From contig JAFAWQ010000052.1 of the NCBI GenBank assembly GCA_019241645.1, forward strand, positions 43,591 to 107,590: 64,000 nucleotides of DNA, written 5' to 3'. Both the position numbers and the translations under genes were made by a program. This stretch comes from Alphaproteobacteria bacterium (GTDB taxonomy: Bacteria; Pseudomonadota; Alphaproteobacteria; Micropepsales; Micropepsaceae). Positions 1 through 8,317 of this stretch are shown here, piece after piece. Every line of letters starts with the position of its first letter. Within the stretch, counting starts at the first letter, position 1. Under the pieces are notes generated by a model. It was not told the DNA's origin and searched no databases. It saw only the letters and a list, made by a program, of their open reading frames with translations.

Positions 1-567
1 GATGTTGCGGAATTGACTGCAGCGCATGGCGCTGCCAACTCAGTGACGGTGCTTGGCCATTCGATGGGTGGCGCCATCGGCCTGGCGCTCGCCTCCGGAG
101 AATTCGGATTCCTTCCGGCGCGCATGTTTGGACTCGGCATCAAGGTCGCATGGAGCGCAGACGAACTGGCAGGCTTGCGAAGTATGGCCCAAGCAACGCC
201 CCGCATCTTCGCTACCAAGGACGAAGCCATCGCCCGCTATCTGAAAGTCTCAGGATTGACCGGACTCGCGCCCAATGTCTCCGAAATCGCACTATCCGGA
301 ATTGCCGAAGTGGAAGGCGGCTGGCGCCTGGCCTGCGACCCTCGCACAGCCTCGGTCGGGCAGCCGCCGATGGAATCGCTGATGGCGGCTGCGCGCGCGC
401 CAGTCCACCTCGCCTGCGGCGAAGGCGACACGCTGACAAACGTCGCACAGCTCGCGCGCTACGACGCAGCAGCGCAAAGCCTCTCCGGCGGACACAACAT
501 CATGATGGAAAATCCCGCAGCTGTCTGGGACTGGCTGCAGTCGAAGTCCGAAACGAAGCTTACCTAG
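1..567 (+). CDS. Alpha/beta hydrolase, 3' part (start lies before the window)
   Basis: The reading frame is open from base 1, so the gene begins upstream and only the C-terminal ~188 residues are seen. A nucleophile elbow GHSMGG is visible near the start, followed by a GEGD segment that fits the acid residue and GGHNIMMENP fitting the catalytic histidine, so the Ser-Asp-His triad of the alpha/beta hydrolase fold appears complete. The substrate cannot be read. It converges on the minus-strand operon at 564-5974, and the two stop codons overlap in one CTAG. It could belong to the same pathway as an esterase or hydrolase, but that is inference from position only. Confidence 0.8.
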   Translation, partial: DVAELTAAHGAANSVTVLGHSMGGAIGLALASGEFGFLPARMFGLGIKVAWSADELAGLRSMAQATPRIFATKDEAIARYLKVSGLTGLAPNVSEIALSGIAEVEGGWRLACDPRTASVGQPPMESLMAAARAPVHLACGEGDTLTNVAQLARYDAAAQSLSGGHNIMMENPAAVWDWLQSKSETKLT

Positions 568-899
568 GCGACTTTCGCGCGAGCGCGCACGACATCTGCG
601 AAGGCGACCACTCCCGCGGGTCGAATTGACGGTGCCTTGCGGCGCGCGTGCCGGAACTGTGTCCACGCCGGCCAGGCAAGGCGCACGCGCTTCAGGATTT
701 CACGTTCGATGCGGTTGCGGGCTTCGGTTTCATTTTTGAAGTAACCGAGATGCTCGTGATTTAGCCACGCTTTCCAGCGCGGGCCGCAACCGAGATCGTG
801 CGGAAATGCGATTTCGCCGAGAAACACAGCGCCTAGGCAAAGCTTGGCGCCGGCGCGGCCATCGATGCGCCAGGATTGCCATTCGCCGTCGCCGTTCAT
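564..899 (-). CDS. Small protein of unknown function, last gene of the ligase operon
   Basis: This 111-residue frame starts with ATG at 899, overlapping the TGA of the upstream ligase gene (ATGA), which is the translational-coupling arrangement used throughout this operon. I do not recognise a family. The protein is rich in Trp, Arg and Ala. It has no signal peptide and no clear membrane segment. It contains a Trp-rich, charged middle part (PRWKAWLNHEHLGYFKNETEA) and a basic C-terminus. The longer frame upstream of 899 is only the shadow of the ligase gene. The coupling argues that it is real and works with the ligase and thioesterase. Confidence 0.6.
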   Translation of the reverse strand: MNGDGEWQSWRIDGRAGAKLCLGAVFLGEIAFPHDLGCGPRWKAWLNHEHLGYFKNETEARNRIEREILKRVRLAWPAWTQFRHARRKAPSIRPAGVVAFADVVRARAKVA

Positions 900-2446
900 G
901 CGGCGGCCCTGGTCCGATACGCGTCCCCCAGCGCGGCTTTTCGGATCTTGCCGTTGGCCTCCAGCGGCATTTCGGGGACGATGACGATCTCGGACGGCCG
1001 CTTGTATGCCGTCAGGCGAAAGGCAGCGTGATCGGCAAGCTCTGTGGCGCTTGCGGTTGCGCCATCCACGAGCTGCACCAGCGCCAGAATGTCTTCGGTT
1101 CCATCCTGTTCGCGGCCGATTACCGCCGAGCGCAACACCCCGGGATGGGCGTTTAAAACCGCTTCGATTTCGGCCGGGTACACATTGTAGCCGAAGCGGA
1201 TAATCATCTCCTTGGCGCGGCCGACGATGAACAGATGATCGCCCTCGAAACGCGCAAGATCGCCGGTGCGGAACCAACCTTCGTCATCGATCGCCGCCCG
1301 CGTTTCCTCGGCCGCGTTGTAATAACCTTTCATGACGCCCGGACCGCGAACCAACAGTTCGCCGATGTCGCTACCCTTTTTGGTGCCTGCCAGTTTCGTT
1401 TCAATTCCAGGAAGAATGCGGCCGACGGAGCAATCGCCACGGGGCGCATACAGCGCAGTCAGCGCGATGCTCGGGGAGCATTCGGAAATGCCATAGCCGT
1501 TGTGCAATGTCTGCCCGAACGCCGCTTCGACGCTTGCTTTTGTGGCGGCATCGAGCGGCGCTCCGGCCGAGGAGATCAAGCGCAAGGCCGGCGCGGCGAT
1601 CGGCGCAAGAGCGTTACGCTTCGCATACTCGACCAGCATGGCATACATCGATGGCATGCCGATCATCACGCTGACGCCATCGTTCGCCAAGCCACCCAGA
1701 ACGCGCGTGGGATCGAAGCGCGCATGAAGGTGAACCTCCGCTCCGCTCACCAACGAGCTGAGCAAAACGCCGGTCAGGCCAAGACTGTGCGACATCGGCA
1801 GGAGCGCACAAACCTTGTCTCCGGGCATCAGGCGGCGCGCGTTCGCCGTCGCATTTGCGACGAACAACAGATTCGCGTGGCTGAGCATGATGCCTTTGGG
1901 CCGGCCCGTCGTGCCCGTGGTGTAGATGATGGCGGCGACCTCTTCCCTGGGATCGCTGTCCAGTTCGGGTTCAGGCTGCGCCGTTGTGTTTGGAGATGTG
2001 AACGCCATCGGGCCAAGCCCCGAAAGATCGGAAATTTGCTCCGCGCCGTAGCGCTCCGCATGCGACCTGGTGCGCGCCGAGGCGCCGGTCGTGAAAACAA
2101 TCAGGCGGCTGGAGCAATGTTCGCGAATGCCGTCGATCTCGCGCGACGCCAGCCGCGCATTCACGATAACCGGCCAGGCGCCGATGCTGGTGCAGGCAAA
2201 GTAGAGTGCGACCGCCGCGATCGAGTTCTCGCAGATCAGCATAATACGGTCGCGGGGCCTGACGCCGACGCACGCAAGACGATTAGCAGCTTCCTCGATG
2301 GCGCGTTGCAATTCCGCATAGGTGCAGCGCTGATCGCCCGCGACCAGCGCGACCTTTGCCGGCGATTTTATCGCTCGCAGGGCCACGATGTCTTCGACGC
2401 GATGGGGCACGTCTGCTTGGCAGCGATCTATCTGCTGGTGCAGCAT
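896..2446 (-). CDS. Acyl-CoA/acyl-ACP ligase of the ANL (AMP-forming) superfamily
   Basis: The 516-residue product has the full ANL signature. The P-loop YTTGTTGRPKG lies at about residues 175-185. GYGISE fits motif A5, GWFRTGD carries the ribose-binding Asp, the hinge region reads GRAKEMIIRFGYNVYP, and the C-terminal NGKIRK holds the adenylation lysine. The hinge form is typical of acyl-CoA synthetases rather than NRPS adenylation domains, so the substrate is probably a carboxylic acid that is adenylated and passed to CoA or to a carrier thiol. The ATG at 2446 overlaps the TGA of the carrier-thioesterase gene (TGATG). A partner role, loading the adjacent carrier domain, is inferred from this coupling. 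Confidence 0.9.
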   Translation of the reverse strand: MLHQQIDRCQADVPHRVEDIVALRAIKSPAKVALVAGDQRCTYAELQRAIEEAANRLACVGVRPRDRIMLICENSIAAVALYFACTSIGAWPVIVNARLASREIDGIREHCSSRLIVFTTGASARTRSHAERYGAEQISDLSGLGPMAFTSPNTTAQPEPELDSDPREEVAAIIYTTGTTGRPKGIMLSHANLLFVANATANARRLMPGDKVCALLPMSHSLGLTGVLLSSLVSGAEVHLHARFDPTRVLGGLANDGVSVMIGMPSMYAMLVEYAKRNALAPIAAPALRLISSAGAPLDAATKASVEAAFGQTLHNGYGISECSPSIALTALYAPRGDCSVGRILPGIETKLAGTKKGSDIGELLVRGPGVMKGYYNAAEETRAAIDDEGWFRTGDLARFEGDHLFIVGRAKEMIIRFGYNVYPAEIEAVLNAHPGVLRSAVIGREQDGTEDILALVQLVDGATASATELADHAAFRLTAYKRPSEIVIVPEMPLEANGKIRKAALGDAYRTRAAA

Positions 2447-3627
2447 CAGGCTCTCGCAAACCCGCGAAGGGGTGCGCCGCGCCTGAGCCTCGAGGCCCGT
2501 CCCGGGGCGCTCAATCCCTTCGCCTCACGAATACAGGCATTTATGCGATCGGCCACGCCAGCCGCGTGATCGCTGACGATGGTCAGATGTGAACCCGGAC
2601 ATCGATACACGCGAAGGTTCTGAATCCAACGCGACCAGACATGTTTCGGATCGTCGGGAAAATCCGGATCGGGATGCCTGGCCTTCAGGAAAATTGCGCT
2701 GCCCGGATAGTGGCTATGGCGATAGCGGTAGACGGCCTTGTCGCCGGCCATTCGGGTTTGCATGAGCGGCAAGGGAAGATTGGGCCGCGTGTCCGTCAGC
2801 CACTGCTGCTTGCGCTTCTCCACTGCCTTGCGCCGCTCCTGCTCGGATAGATGCGCGCCTTCGCTGGACCGCGCGTTCCGCCGCGCCTTCAGCCTTGCCA
2901 GGCTCTCGCGCGGGCTGCGACGAAAGATCGAGGCCAGACTGCGAAGCTGCTTCCGCAGCCGCACTTTCAGCAGCGACTTCCGCGGCCAGGTGACGGGGTG
3001 GGCGTAGGCATCGATCAGGAACAACTGGCCAATCTCTTCTCCGGCTTTTCGCGCAAGCCGCGCCACTTCAACCGCGATGAGTCCGCCAAACGAGTAGCCG
3101 CAAAGCCAGTACGGTCCGCTCGGTTGCCGCTCGCGAATGGCCCGCCAATAAAGTGCGGCCATGTCGTGAACGGAGTCGAGCGGCGGCAAGGTGCCATCCA
3201 GACCCTGCGCCTGAACGGCATAAACATCGCCGCCGGTCTCGATCAGCTTGCCGAGCGCGGCGAACTCCACAACCGTTCCCCCAATGCCGTGAAACATGAA
3301 CAGCGGCGGCCCTTCGCCGCCCGCCTTCAGCAACACCAGAGGTGAGAATTCGGAGACTGTAGTTTCGTCCCGCAGCAGCGCGCATTGCTCGGCTACCGTC
3401 TGCGCGTCGTAGATGGCGGTGATCGGAAGCTGCCGTCCTGTGGCGCGCTCGATCTCCAGAAACAAGGTCAGCGCCAATAGGGAGTCGCCGCCGAGATCGA
3501 AGAAGTTGCTGTCCGGCGTAACGTCGTCCGTCTGAAGCACCCGCCGCCAAATCTGAGTCAGCAGAGCGACCGTATCAGGCCGCTCCTTCAACTCAGTGAG
3601 CGCAGCGATGGTCGCAGCCATATTCAT
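2446..3627 (-). CDS. Peptidyl/acyl carrier protein fused to a type I thioesterase
   Basis: The start is taken at ATG 3627 because it overlaps the metA-like stop (ATGA); this gives 393 residues. Residues ~20-85 form a carrier domain with the phosphopantetheine site GGDSLLA (Ser49). Residues ~95-385 form an NRPS/PKS-type thioesterase with GYSFGG (Ser179) and a C-terminal GSHLTIV fitting the catalytic His. This is the layout of the last module of an NRPS, but here it is free-standing, with no condensation or adenylation domain in the same chain. The following ligase gene could load it. Product release by hydrolysis or cyclisation is the family role, and the acyl group is unknown. Confidence 0.85.
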   Translation of the reverse strand: MNMAATIAALTELKERPDTVALLTQIWRRVLQTDDVTPDSNFFDLGGDSLLALTLFLEIERATGRQLPITAIYDAQTVAEQCALLRDETTVSEFSPLVLLKAGGEGPPLFMFHGIGGTVVEFAALGKLIETGGDVYAVQAQGLDGTLPPLDSVHDMAALYWRAIRERQPSGPYWLCGYSFGGLIAVEVARLARKAGEEIGQLFLIDAYAHPVTWPRKSLLKVRLRKQLRSLASIFRRSPRESLARLKARRNARSSEGAHLSEQERRKAVEKRKQQWLTDTRPNLPLPLMQTRMAGDKAVYRYRHSHYPGSAIFLKARHPDPDFPDDPKHVWSRWIQNLRVYRCPGSHLTIVSDHAAGVADRINACIREAKGLSAPGRASRLRRGAPLRGFARA

Positions 3628-4640
3628 GGCGCCTGCAATCCCGCCAAGGGCCGGCGCCGTATCGCCGTGCCGTTGTGCTCGTTCCGCTGTTGTTGGATTT
3701 GCCGAAGCCATATGCCGAGTGGCTCCGCGATGGCGGATCGCCGGCCAATACGCGGCGGTTCAATTGCCGGGAATGCGCTCATCAAACTTTCGTGGCGCTC
3801 ACGCATGGCGCGCTTGCAAAAGCGCTCCAGACGTTCCGCCTGCGCACCCGTGAAATAGTTTGCCGGCATGTCCGGATAGATATCTTTCGAACCTTCCAGA
3901 TACCGGCGAACGTCGCGGCGGTACTCGCGGCCGAGGGTCGCTCCGTCGTATTCCGGATGACCCTGTTGAAACAGAAGCTCGTTGCGCTTGCGCTTGACGA
4001 ACATGTCTACTCCGGCATCCGGCGCATAGGTCAGGACTTCGTAGCCGGCATCCTCCAGCGCCTCGGCGGAAATGTCGTTCCAGCGGGAGTGTGCGATGGG
4101 TGTTGGACCCGTGAGCGACGCCGTGAGCGGATGCTGGGCGACCGGGACATGATCGAACATGCCGAAGCGCTTGCTCGCCAGCGGTTGCCGCTCGATCCCG
4201 TCGAAATGCAGCACGGCGGCATGCGCGGCAAGACAGGAGAACAGCGCAGGCGGCCCCTCCTGCTCGATCCAATCGAACAGTTCGGTCAGTTCGGACCAAT
4301 AAGGTTCCTGCCGCAGGTCGGCCTGCAGGGGCTCTGTACCCGTGACGATCAGCGCATGAAGCCGCGTCCGGTAGATGTCGCGCGGCTTACCATAATATTC
4401 GCGAACCAGATGGAGATTTCCCAGTTCGCCGCGCGGCATGGTGTGCAACGAGAACAGGTGCCAGCGGATGGGCAGCTCCGGCGCCGCTCGCGCCACCCAA
4501 CGGAAGAACTGGCGCTCGGTGCTTTCCAGCGCCGCATCCGCCATGTTGTTGACGAGGCCGATATGCAGCACGTCGCGTTCGCGCACATCGGCCCAGCCGC
4601 CGCGCGGCCGGATGAGAAAATCCTGCAATCCCATATCCAT
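3624..4640 (-). CDS. metA: MetA-family homoserine O-acyltransferase
   Basis: The 338-residue product matches the HTS/MetA glutamine-amidotransferase-like fold. It has a conserved VNNMADAALESTERQF block at the N-terminus, a nucleophile Cys136 in FSCLAAHAA, and GHPEYD holding His228 and Glu230, so the Cys-His-Glu triad is intact. The family transfers succinyl or acetyl from CoA to the homoserine hydroxyl. Which acyl group is used cannot be read safely here. It lies 2 bases after the sulfhydrylase gene, which uses the acylated product, so the pair could simply make homocysteine. Its four-base overlap with the carrier-thioesterase gene is the unusual point. Confidence 0.85.
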   Translation of the reverse strand: MDMGLQDFLIRPRGGWADVRERDVLHIGLVNNMADAALESTERQFFRWVARAAPELPIRWHLFSLHTMPRGELGNLHLVREYYGKPRDIYRTRLHALIVTGTEPLQADLRQEPYWSELTELFDWIEQEGPPALFSCLAAHAAVLHFDGIERQPLASKRFGMFDHVPVAQHPLTASLTGPTPIAHSRWNDISAEALEDAGYEVLTYAPDAGVDMFVKRKRNELLFQQGHPEYDGATLGREYRRDVRRYLEGSKDIYPDMPANYFTGAQAERLERFCKRAMRERHESLMSAFPAIEPPRIGRRSAIAEPLGIWLRQIQQQRNEHNGTAIRRRPLAGLQAP

Positions 4641-4642
4641 GA

Positions 4643-5974
4643 TTACGCCCTCGCTCCGGCCACGCGCAGATGGCGTTGGCCGATGACCATGGAATGCTGC
4701 GGCTTGCTCGCGCGCAGCGCCTGCTCGAGATCGGCGATGATGTCGTCGATGTGCTCGATGCCGATGCAGAGCCGGATCATCTCCGGCCTCACGCCGACGC
4801 GCGCGAGTTCCTCCGGCGTAAGCTGGCGATGCGTGGTGGAGGCCGGATGGCAGGCGAGCGACTTGGCATCGCCGATGTTCACCAGCCGCTTGAACAGTTT
4901 AAGCGAGTCATAAAACCGCTTGCCGGCTTCGAAGCCGCCCTTAACGCCGAAGGTGAGGAACGGCCCGGTCTTTCCCTTGAGGTACTTCTGCGCGAGCGCG
5001 TGACCCGGCGTGCCGATTCGGCCGATGGACTCGCACCACGCCACTTGCGGATGATGATCGAGAAACGCCGCGACCTTCGACGTGTTTTCGATGTGCCGTT
5101 CGACGCGCAGCGCCAGCGTCTCGACACCTTGAAGAAGCAGGAACGCGCTCAGGGGCGCAAGCACCGCGCCGGTGTTGCGCTGGCAAACGGTCCGGCAGCG
5201 CGCGACATAGGCACTGCGGCCGTACTGTTCGATGTAAACGACACCGTGGTAGGCCGCTTCGGGCTCGGCCAGCATGGCGAAGCGCCGTGAATGCTTCGCC
5301 CACGGAAAATTCCCCGCATCCACGATCGCGCCGCCCATCGTTGTGCCGTGGCCGCCGAAAAACTTGGTCAGCGAATGCACGACGACATCGGCGCCGAACT
5401 GGATCGGCTTCAGCAGAATGGGCGTCGCGATGGTGTTGTCGACGATCAACGGCACGCCATTGCGGTGCGCGCAGTCGGCCAGCGCCTCAATGTCGGCAAT
5501 CTTCCCGCCGGGATTGCCGATGCTCTCGCAGTAGACGGCACGCGTGTTGTCGTCGATCAGGCGCTCGACATCTTCGGCGCTGTCGCTGGCGGCGAACCGC
5601 ACCTCGATCCCCTGCTTGCGCAGCACGTGCTCGAACAGCGTGAAGGTGGCGCCATACAGTTGCGGGGTGGAGACAATGTTGGTTCCAACTTCCGCGATGT
5701 TGGCAATGGCGTAGTGGATCGCCGCCATGCCGGAGCCGACGCAGAGCGCATCCACACCGCCTTCCAGCGCCGCGACCCGCCGCTCCAGAACCGCAGTGGT
5801 GGGATTTGACAATCGTGTGTAGATATTTCCCGGCACTTCGAGGTCGAAAAGTGCCGCCCCGTGGTCAGCGCTATCGAATTCGTAGGCCACCGTCTGGTAA
5901 ATCGGCACCGCGACCGATTTGGTCTCGGGATCGGTTTCGTAGCCGGCGTGGATGGAAAGGGTTTCGTCGCGCAT
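4643..5974 (-). CDS. metY: O-acetylhomoserine/O-succinylhomoserine sulfhydrylase (Cys/Met PLP family)
   Basis: The 443-residue product is a typical Cys/Met metabolism PLP enzyme. It has a Tyr-Arg phosphate-binding segment (NIYTRLSNPTT), a GSGMAA cofactor loop, D179 in the IVDN strand, and the Schiff-base Lys204 in SLTKFFGGHG. It replaces the acyl group of an acylated homoserine with sulfide or another thiol. The ATG at 5974 is chosen; a TTG three codons earlier (5983) is possible, and neither has a clear Shine-Dalgarno. It is the first gene of the minus-strand operon. The ThDP enzyme gene starts divergently only ~65 bases away, so both share one short control region. Confidence 0.88.
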   Translation of the reverse strand: MRDETLSIHAGYETDPETKSVAVPIYQTVAYEFDSADHGAALFDLEVPGNIYTRLSNPTTAVLERRVAALEGGVDALCVGSGMAAIHYAIANIAEVGTNIVSTPQLYGATFTLFEHVLRKQGIEVRFAASDSAEDVERLIDDNTRAVYCESIGNPGGKIADIEALADCAHRNGVPLIVDNTIATPILLKPIQFGADVVVHSLTKFFGGHGTTMGGAIVDAGNFPWAKHSRRFAMLAEPEAAYHGVVYIEQYGRSAYVARCRTVCQRNTGAVLAPLSAFLLLQGVETLALRVERHIENTSKVAAFLDHHPQVAWCESIGRIGTPGHALAQKYLKGKTGPFLTFGVKGGFEAGKRFYDSLKLFKRLVNIGDAKSLACHPASTTHRQLTPEELARVGVRPEMIRLCIGIEHIDDIIADLEQALRASKPQHSMVIGQRHLRVAGARA

Positions 5975-6025
5975 GGCGTTCAAACCGCGCGGTTTCGGCT
6001 AGCGTGCGAGACGCCGCGTGAAATG

Positions 6026-6033
6026 AGGAGGGT
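6026..6033 (+). promoter_or_regulatory. Strong Shine-Dalgarno deciding a TTG start
   Basis: GAGGAGGG is followed by the TTG at 6040 at ideal spacing. No ATG or GTG in the same frame lies nearby, so the ThDP enzyme is read as TTG-initiated. Confidence 0.6.
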
Positions 6034-6039
6034 GGTCGC

Positions 6040-7584
6040 TTGAACGGAGCCGAAAGCCTGATCCAAACGCTGGTCGACGGCGGCGTAGACACCTGCTTCA
6101 TGAATCCCGGCACCTCGGAGATTCATTTCGTGGCCGCGCTCGATCGGGTTCCCCAGATGCGGGGCGTGCCGTGCCTGTTCGAAGGCGCAGCCTCGGGCGC
6201 CGCGGATGGATACGCGCGGATGAGCGGGAAGCCGGCGAGCACGCTGCTTCATCTCGGGCCAGGTCTCTCGAACGCCCTGGCAAATCTGCACAACGCGTGC
6301 CGCGCCCGCATGCCGTTAATCAATATTGTCGGGGACCACGCGACCTTTCACCGGCATTACGAGACGCCCCTCGCGTCCAATATCGAAGCGATTGCGCGGC
6401 CGTACTCCACCTGGCTGCGCAGTTCCGCCTCGCCTGAGGCCGTTGGCCAGGATTGTGCGGAGGCGATTGCCAGTGCAATCACCGCGCCTTTCAGCATTTC
6501 CACGTTGATCCTTCCGGCGGATACCGCATGGGGCGAAGGCGGCGTGGTTGGCGAGGTGCCGCAAATGCCGCCGCCATCCTGCCCGGCGGATTCCCAGATC
6601 GACCATGCCGCGAAGCTGCTTCGAAGCGATGCGCGCGTGGCGCTGGTCCTCGGCGCCGTGCTGGCGGTTGGAAATGCATTAACCATCGCAGGAAAGATTG
6701 CGGCAACCACTGGAGCTGCGCTTCTCGTGCCGTTTGCCTTCACGCGTCTGGAGCGAGGCGCCGGACGACCGTCGGTCAAGCGGATCGCCTACGTCACCGA
6801 AGAGGCGATTGCGCAACTGGCGGAATTCGACGCCGTAATTTTGGCTGGCGCGCCGCCGCCGGTGTCGTTCTTCGCGCATCCGAACAAGCCGAGCGTGCTC
6901 ACCAAGGAAACGACGGAGGTATTTACCCTGTCGACTCCGCAAGAAGATGGCCTCGCAGCATTGACCGCACTTGCTTTGGCGGTGAAGGCGGAGAAAGCGC
7001 AGCCGCAGGTTCCGCCGCTGGCCCGTAGCGCTTTGCCGGCCGGCAGCATCGATTCCGCAGGGCTGGCTGCCGTCATCGGCGCGCTGCTTCCCGAGAACGC
7101 CATCGTGGTTGACGAGTCGATCACGTCCGGCCGCGGCATGCTTGCGGCGACAGCATCGGCGCCGCCGCACGACTGGCTGGTAAACACCGGCGGCTCCATC
7201 GGCATCGCTTTGCCGTTATCGGTCGGCGCTGCGGTCGCTTGTCCTGGAAGACCGGTGTTGTGTCTCGAAGCAGACGGCAGCGGCTTATACACCTTGCAGG
7301 CACTGTGGACGGCGGCGCGAGAGAACCTTGCCATCACGGCGGTGATCTTTGCCAATCGGTCATATGCAATTCTCAAAGGGGAACTGGGGAGTGCTGCCGC
7401 CAATCCCGGACCGAGGGCGCTGGAAATGCTGCAGATCGATAGGCCGGAGATCGATTGGGTGTCGCTGGCGAGGGGGTTTGGTGTTTTCGGCACAAAAGTC
7501 GAAACGCTGGAGGAATTTGCCGTTGCCTTGCGCCGGGGCTTCGAAAGCCGTGCGCCGAACCTGATCGAGGTTGTGCTTCCGTGA
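6040..7584 (+). CDS. ThDP-dependent enzyme, acetolactate synthase/benzoylformate decarboxylase-like
   Basis: The 514-residue product has the three-domain layout of the POX/ALS family. The N-terminal Pyr domain carries the catalytic Glu48 in the segment LFEGAASGAADGYARMSG. A central domain is degenerate in FAD-type binding motifs. The C-terminal PP domain has EADGSG..N, the Mg-ThDP motif with the usual GD replaced by EAD. Family members decarboxylate 2-oxo acids or join them to an aldehyde or second oxo acid. No regulatory small subunit gene follows, which argues against a housekeeping acetolactate synthase. It is divergent from the metY-metA-thioesterase-ligase operon and may supply its acid or amino-acid precursor; that is inference. 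Confidence 0.82.
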   Translation: MNGAESLIQTLVDGGVDTCFMNPGTSEIHFVAALDRVPQMRGVPCLFEGAASGAADGYARMSGKPASTLLHLGPGLSNALANLHNACRARMPLINIVGDHATFHRHYETPLASNIEAIARPYSTWLRSSASPEAVGQDCAEAIASAITAPFSISTLILPADTAWGEGGVVGEVPQMPPPSCPADSQIDHAAKLLRSDARVALVLGAVLAVGNALTIAGKIAATTGAALLVPFAFTRLERGAGRPSVKRIAYVTEEAIAQLAEFDAVILAGAPPPVSFFAHPNKPSVLTKETTEVFTLSTPQEDGLAALTALALAVKAEKAQPQVPPLARSALPAGSIDSAGLAAVIGALLPENAIVVDESITSGRGMLAATASAPPHDWLVNTGGSIGIALPLSVGAAVACPGRPVLCLEADGSGLYTLQALWTAARENLAITAVIFANRSYAILKGELGSAAANPGPRALEMLQIDRPEIDWVSLARGFGVFGTKVETLEEFAVALRRGFESRAPNLIEVVLP

Positions 7585-7596
7585 GGAAAAGTGTAA

Positions 7597-7611
7597 GAAC
7601 ATAAAGTGAAC
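7597..7611 (+). promoter_or_regulatory. LexA (SOS) box for imuA-imuB-dnaE2
   Basis: GAAC-ATAAAGT-GAAC is a perfect GAAC-N7-GAAC, the alphaproteobacterial LexA site (reverse form of GTTC-N7-GTTC). It lies 16 bases before the imuA start, directly in front of the best-known SOS cassette of this class. Confidence 0.9.
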
Positions 7612-7627
7612 ATTATGTCTGTCCGTA

Positions 7628-8317
7628 ATGGCTATTGTATTCAATCCCTTACTTCAAGGCGGCCTCCGCTCCGGCGCGGTGCATGAGGTTTTCTCTGACA
7701 GTGCTGGAGACGAAGCGGCGGCTGCCGGCTTCGCCCTCGCGCTGGCGATCCGCGCATTGATCAAAGGCCAGTGGCTCTTATGGGTGCAGCAGGATTTCTC
7801 CGCCTTGGAAGCCGGTGAAACCCATGCGCAGGGGTTGTGCGAACTCGGCGGCGATCCTGATCGCGTTTTGATGCTCCGCGCGCCGGACGCGAAGAGCGTG
7901 TTGCGCGCCGCGAGCGAAGGTCTTCACTGCAAAGGCATCGGCGTCGTTCTCATCGAGCCGTGGGGCGAAGCAAGGATGTTCGATCTGCTCGCGAGCCGCC
8001 GGCTCACTTTGGCGGCACAGCAACACGGCGCCACGGCAATCGTGTTGCGGCTCGGCGCAAGGCCGCAGCCAAGCGCGGCGGAAACGCGCTGGATCGTCAA
8101 ATCGGCGGAGTCACCCGACGAAGAAGATTGGGGGCGTCCGCGCTTCACGGCCGCGCTCGTGCGCAATCGTCACGGGCCGTGCGGCGAATGGGTGATGGAA
8201 TGGGACTGCAACAATGGAATCTTTTGCGAGCCACCGGCGCATTATCGCGCTGTGGCTGCCGAGGCTTTCCACCGATCGCCTGAGGCGGCGATGGAAGGCT
8301 TGCGGCAGGCCGGATAA
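7628..8317 (+). CDS. imuA: ImuA, SOS mutagenesis accessory protein
   Basis: The 229-residue product is a RecA-like ImuA/SulA-related protein. It has the N-terminal GAVHEVF segment, which is typical of ImuA, followed by a WLLWVQQD strand and an LIEPWGEA region where RecA has Walker B. ImuA acts with ImuB and DnaE2 in error-prone translesion synthesis after DNA damage. It is the first gene of the cassette behind the LexA box. The downstream imuB start lies inside its 3' end (overlap ~100 bases), so the two are almost certainly co-translated. Confidence 0.88.
   Translation: MAIVFNPLLQGGLRSGAVHEVFSDSAGDEAAAAGFALALAIRALIKGQWLLWVQQDFSALEAGETHAQGLCELGGDPDRVLMLRAPDAKSVLRAASEGLHCKGIGVVLIEPWGEARMFDLLASRRLTLAAQQHGATAIVLRLGARPQPSAAETRWIVKSAESPDEEDWGRPRFTAALVRNRHGPCGEWVMEWDCNNGIFCEPPAHYRAVAAEAFHRSPEAAMEGLRQAG

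Noticed and set aside
564..567. Overlapping CTAG stop codons (also at 27379-27382) as a regulatory site
   Set aside because: Two converging genes ending in TAG necessarily create CTAG when they overlap this way; nothing else supports a function.
1235..2569. A 444-codon plus-strand frame opposite the ligase
   Set aside because: The minus strand encodes a complete ANL ligase there; the plus frame has no motif.
5975..6040. Possible SAM-responsive riboswitch before metY
   Set aside because: Only ~65 bases lie between the divergent starts, and I could not find the SAM-II core sequence or pseudoknot arms.
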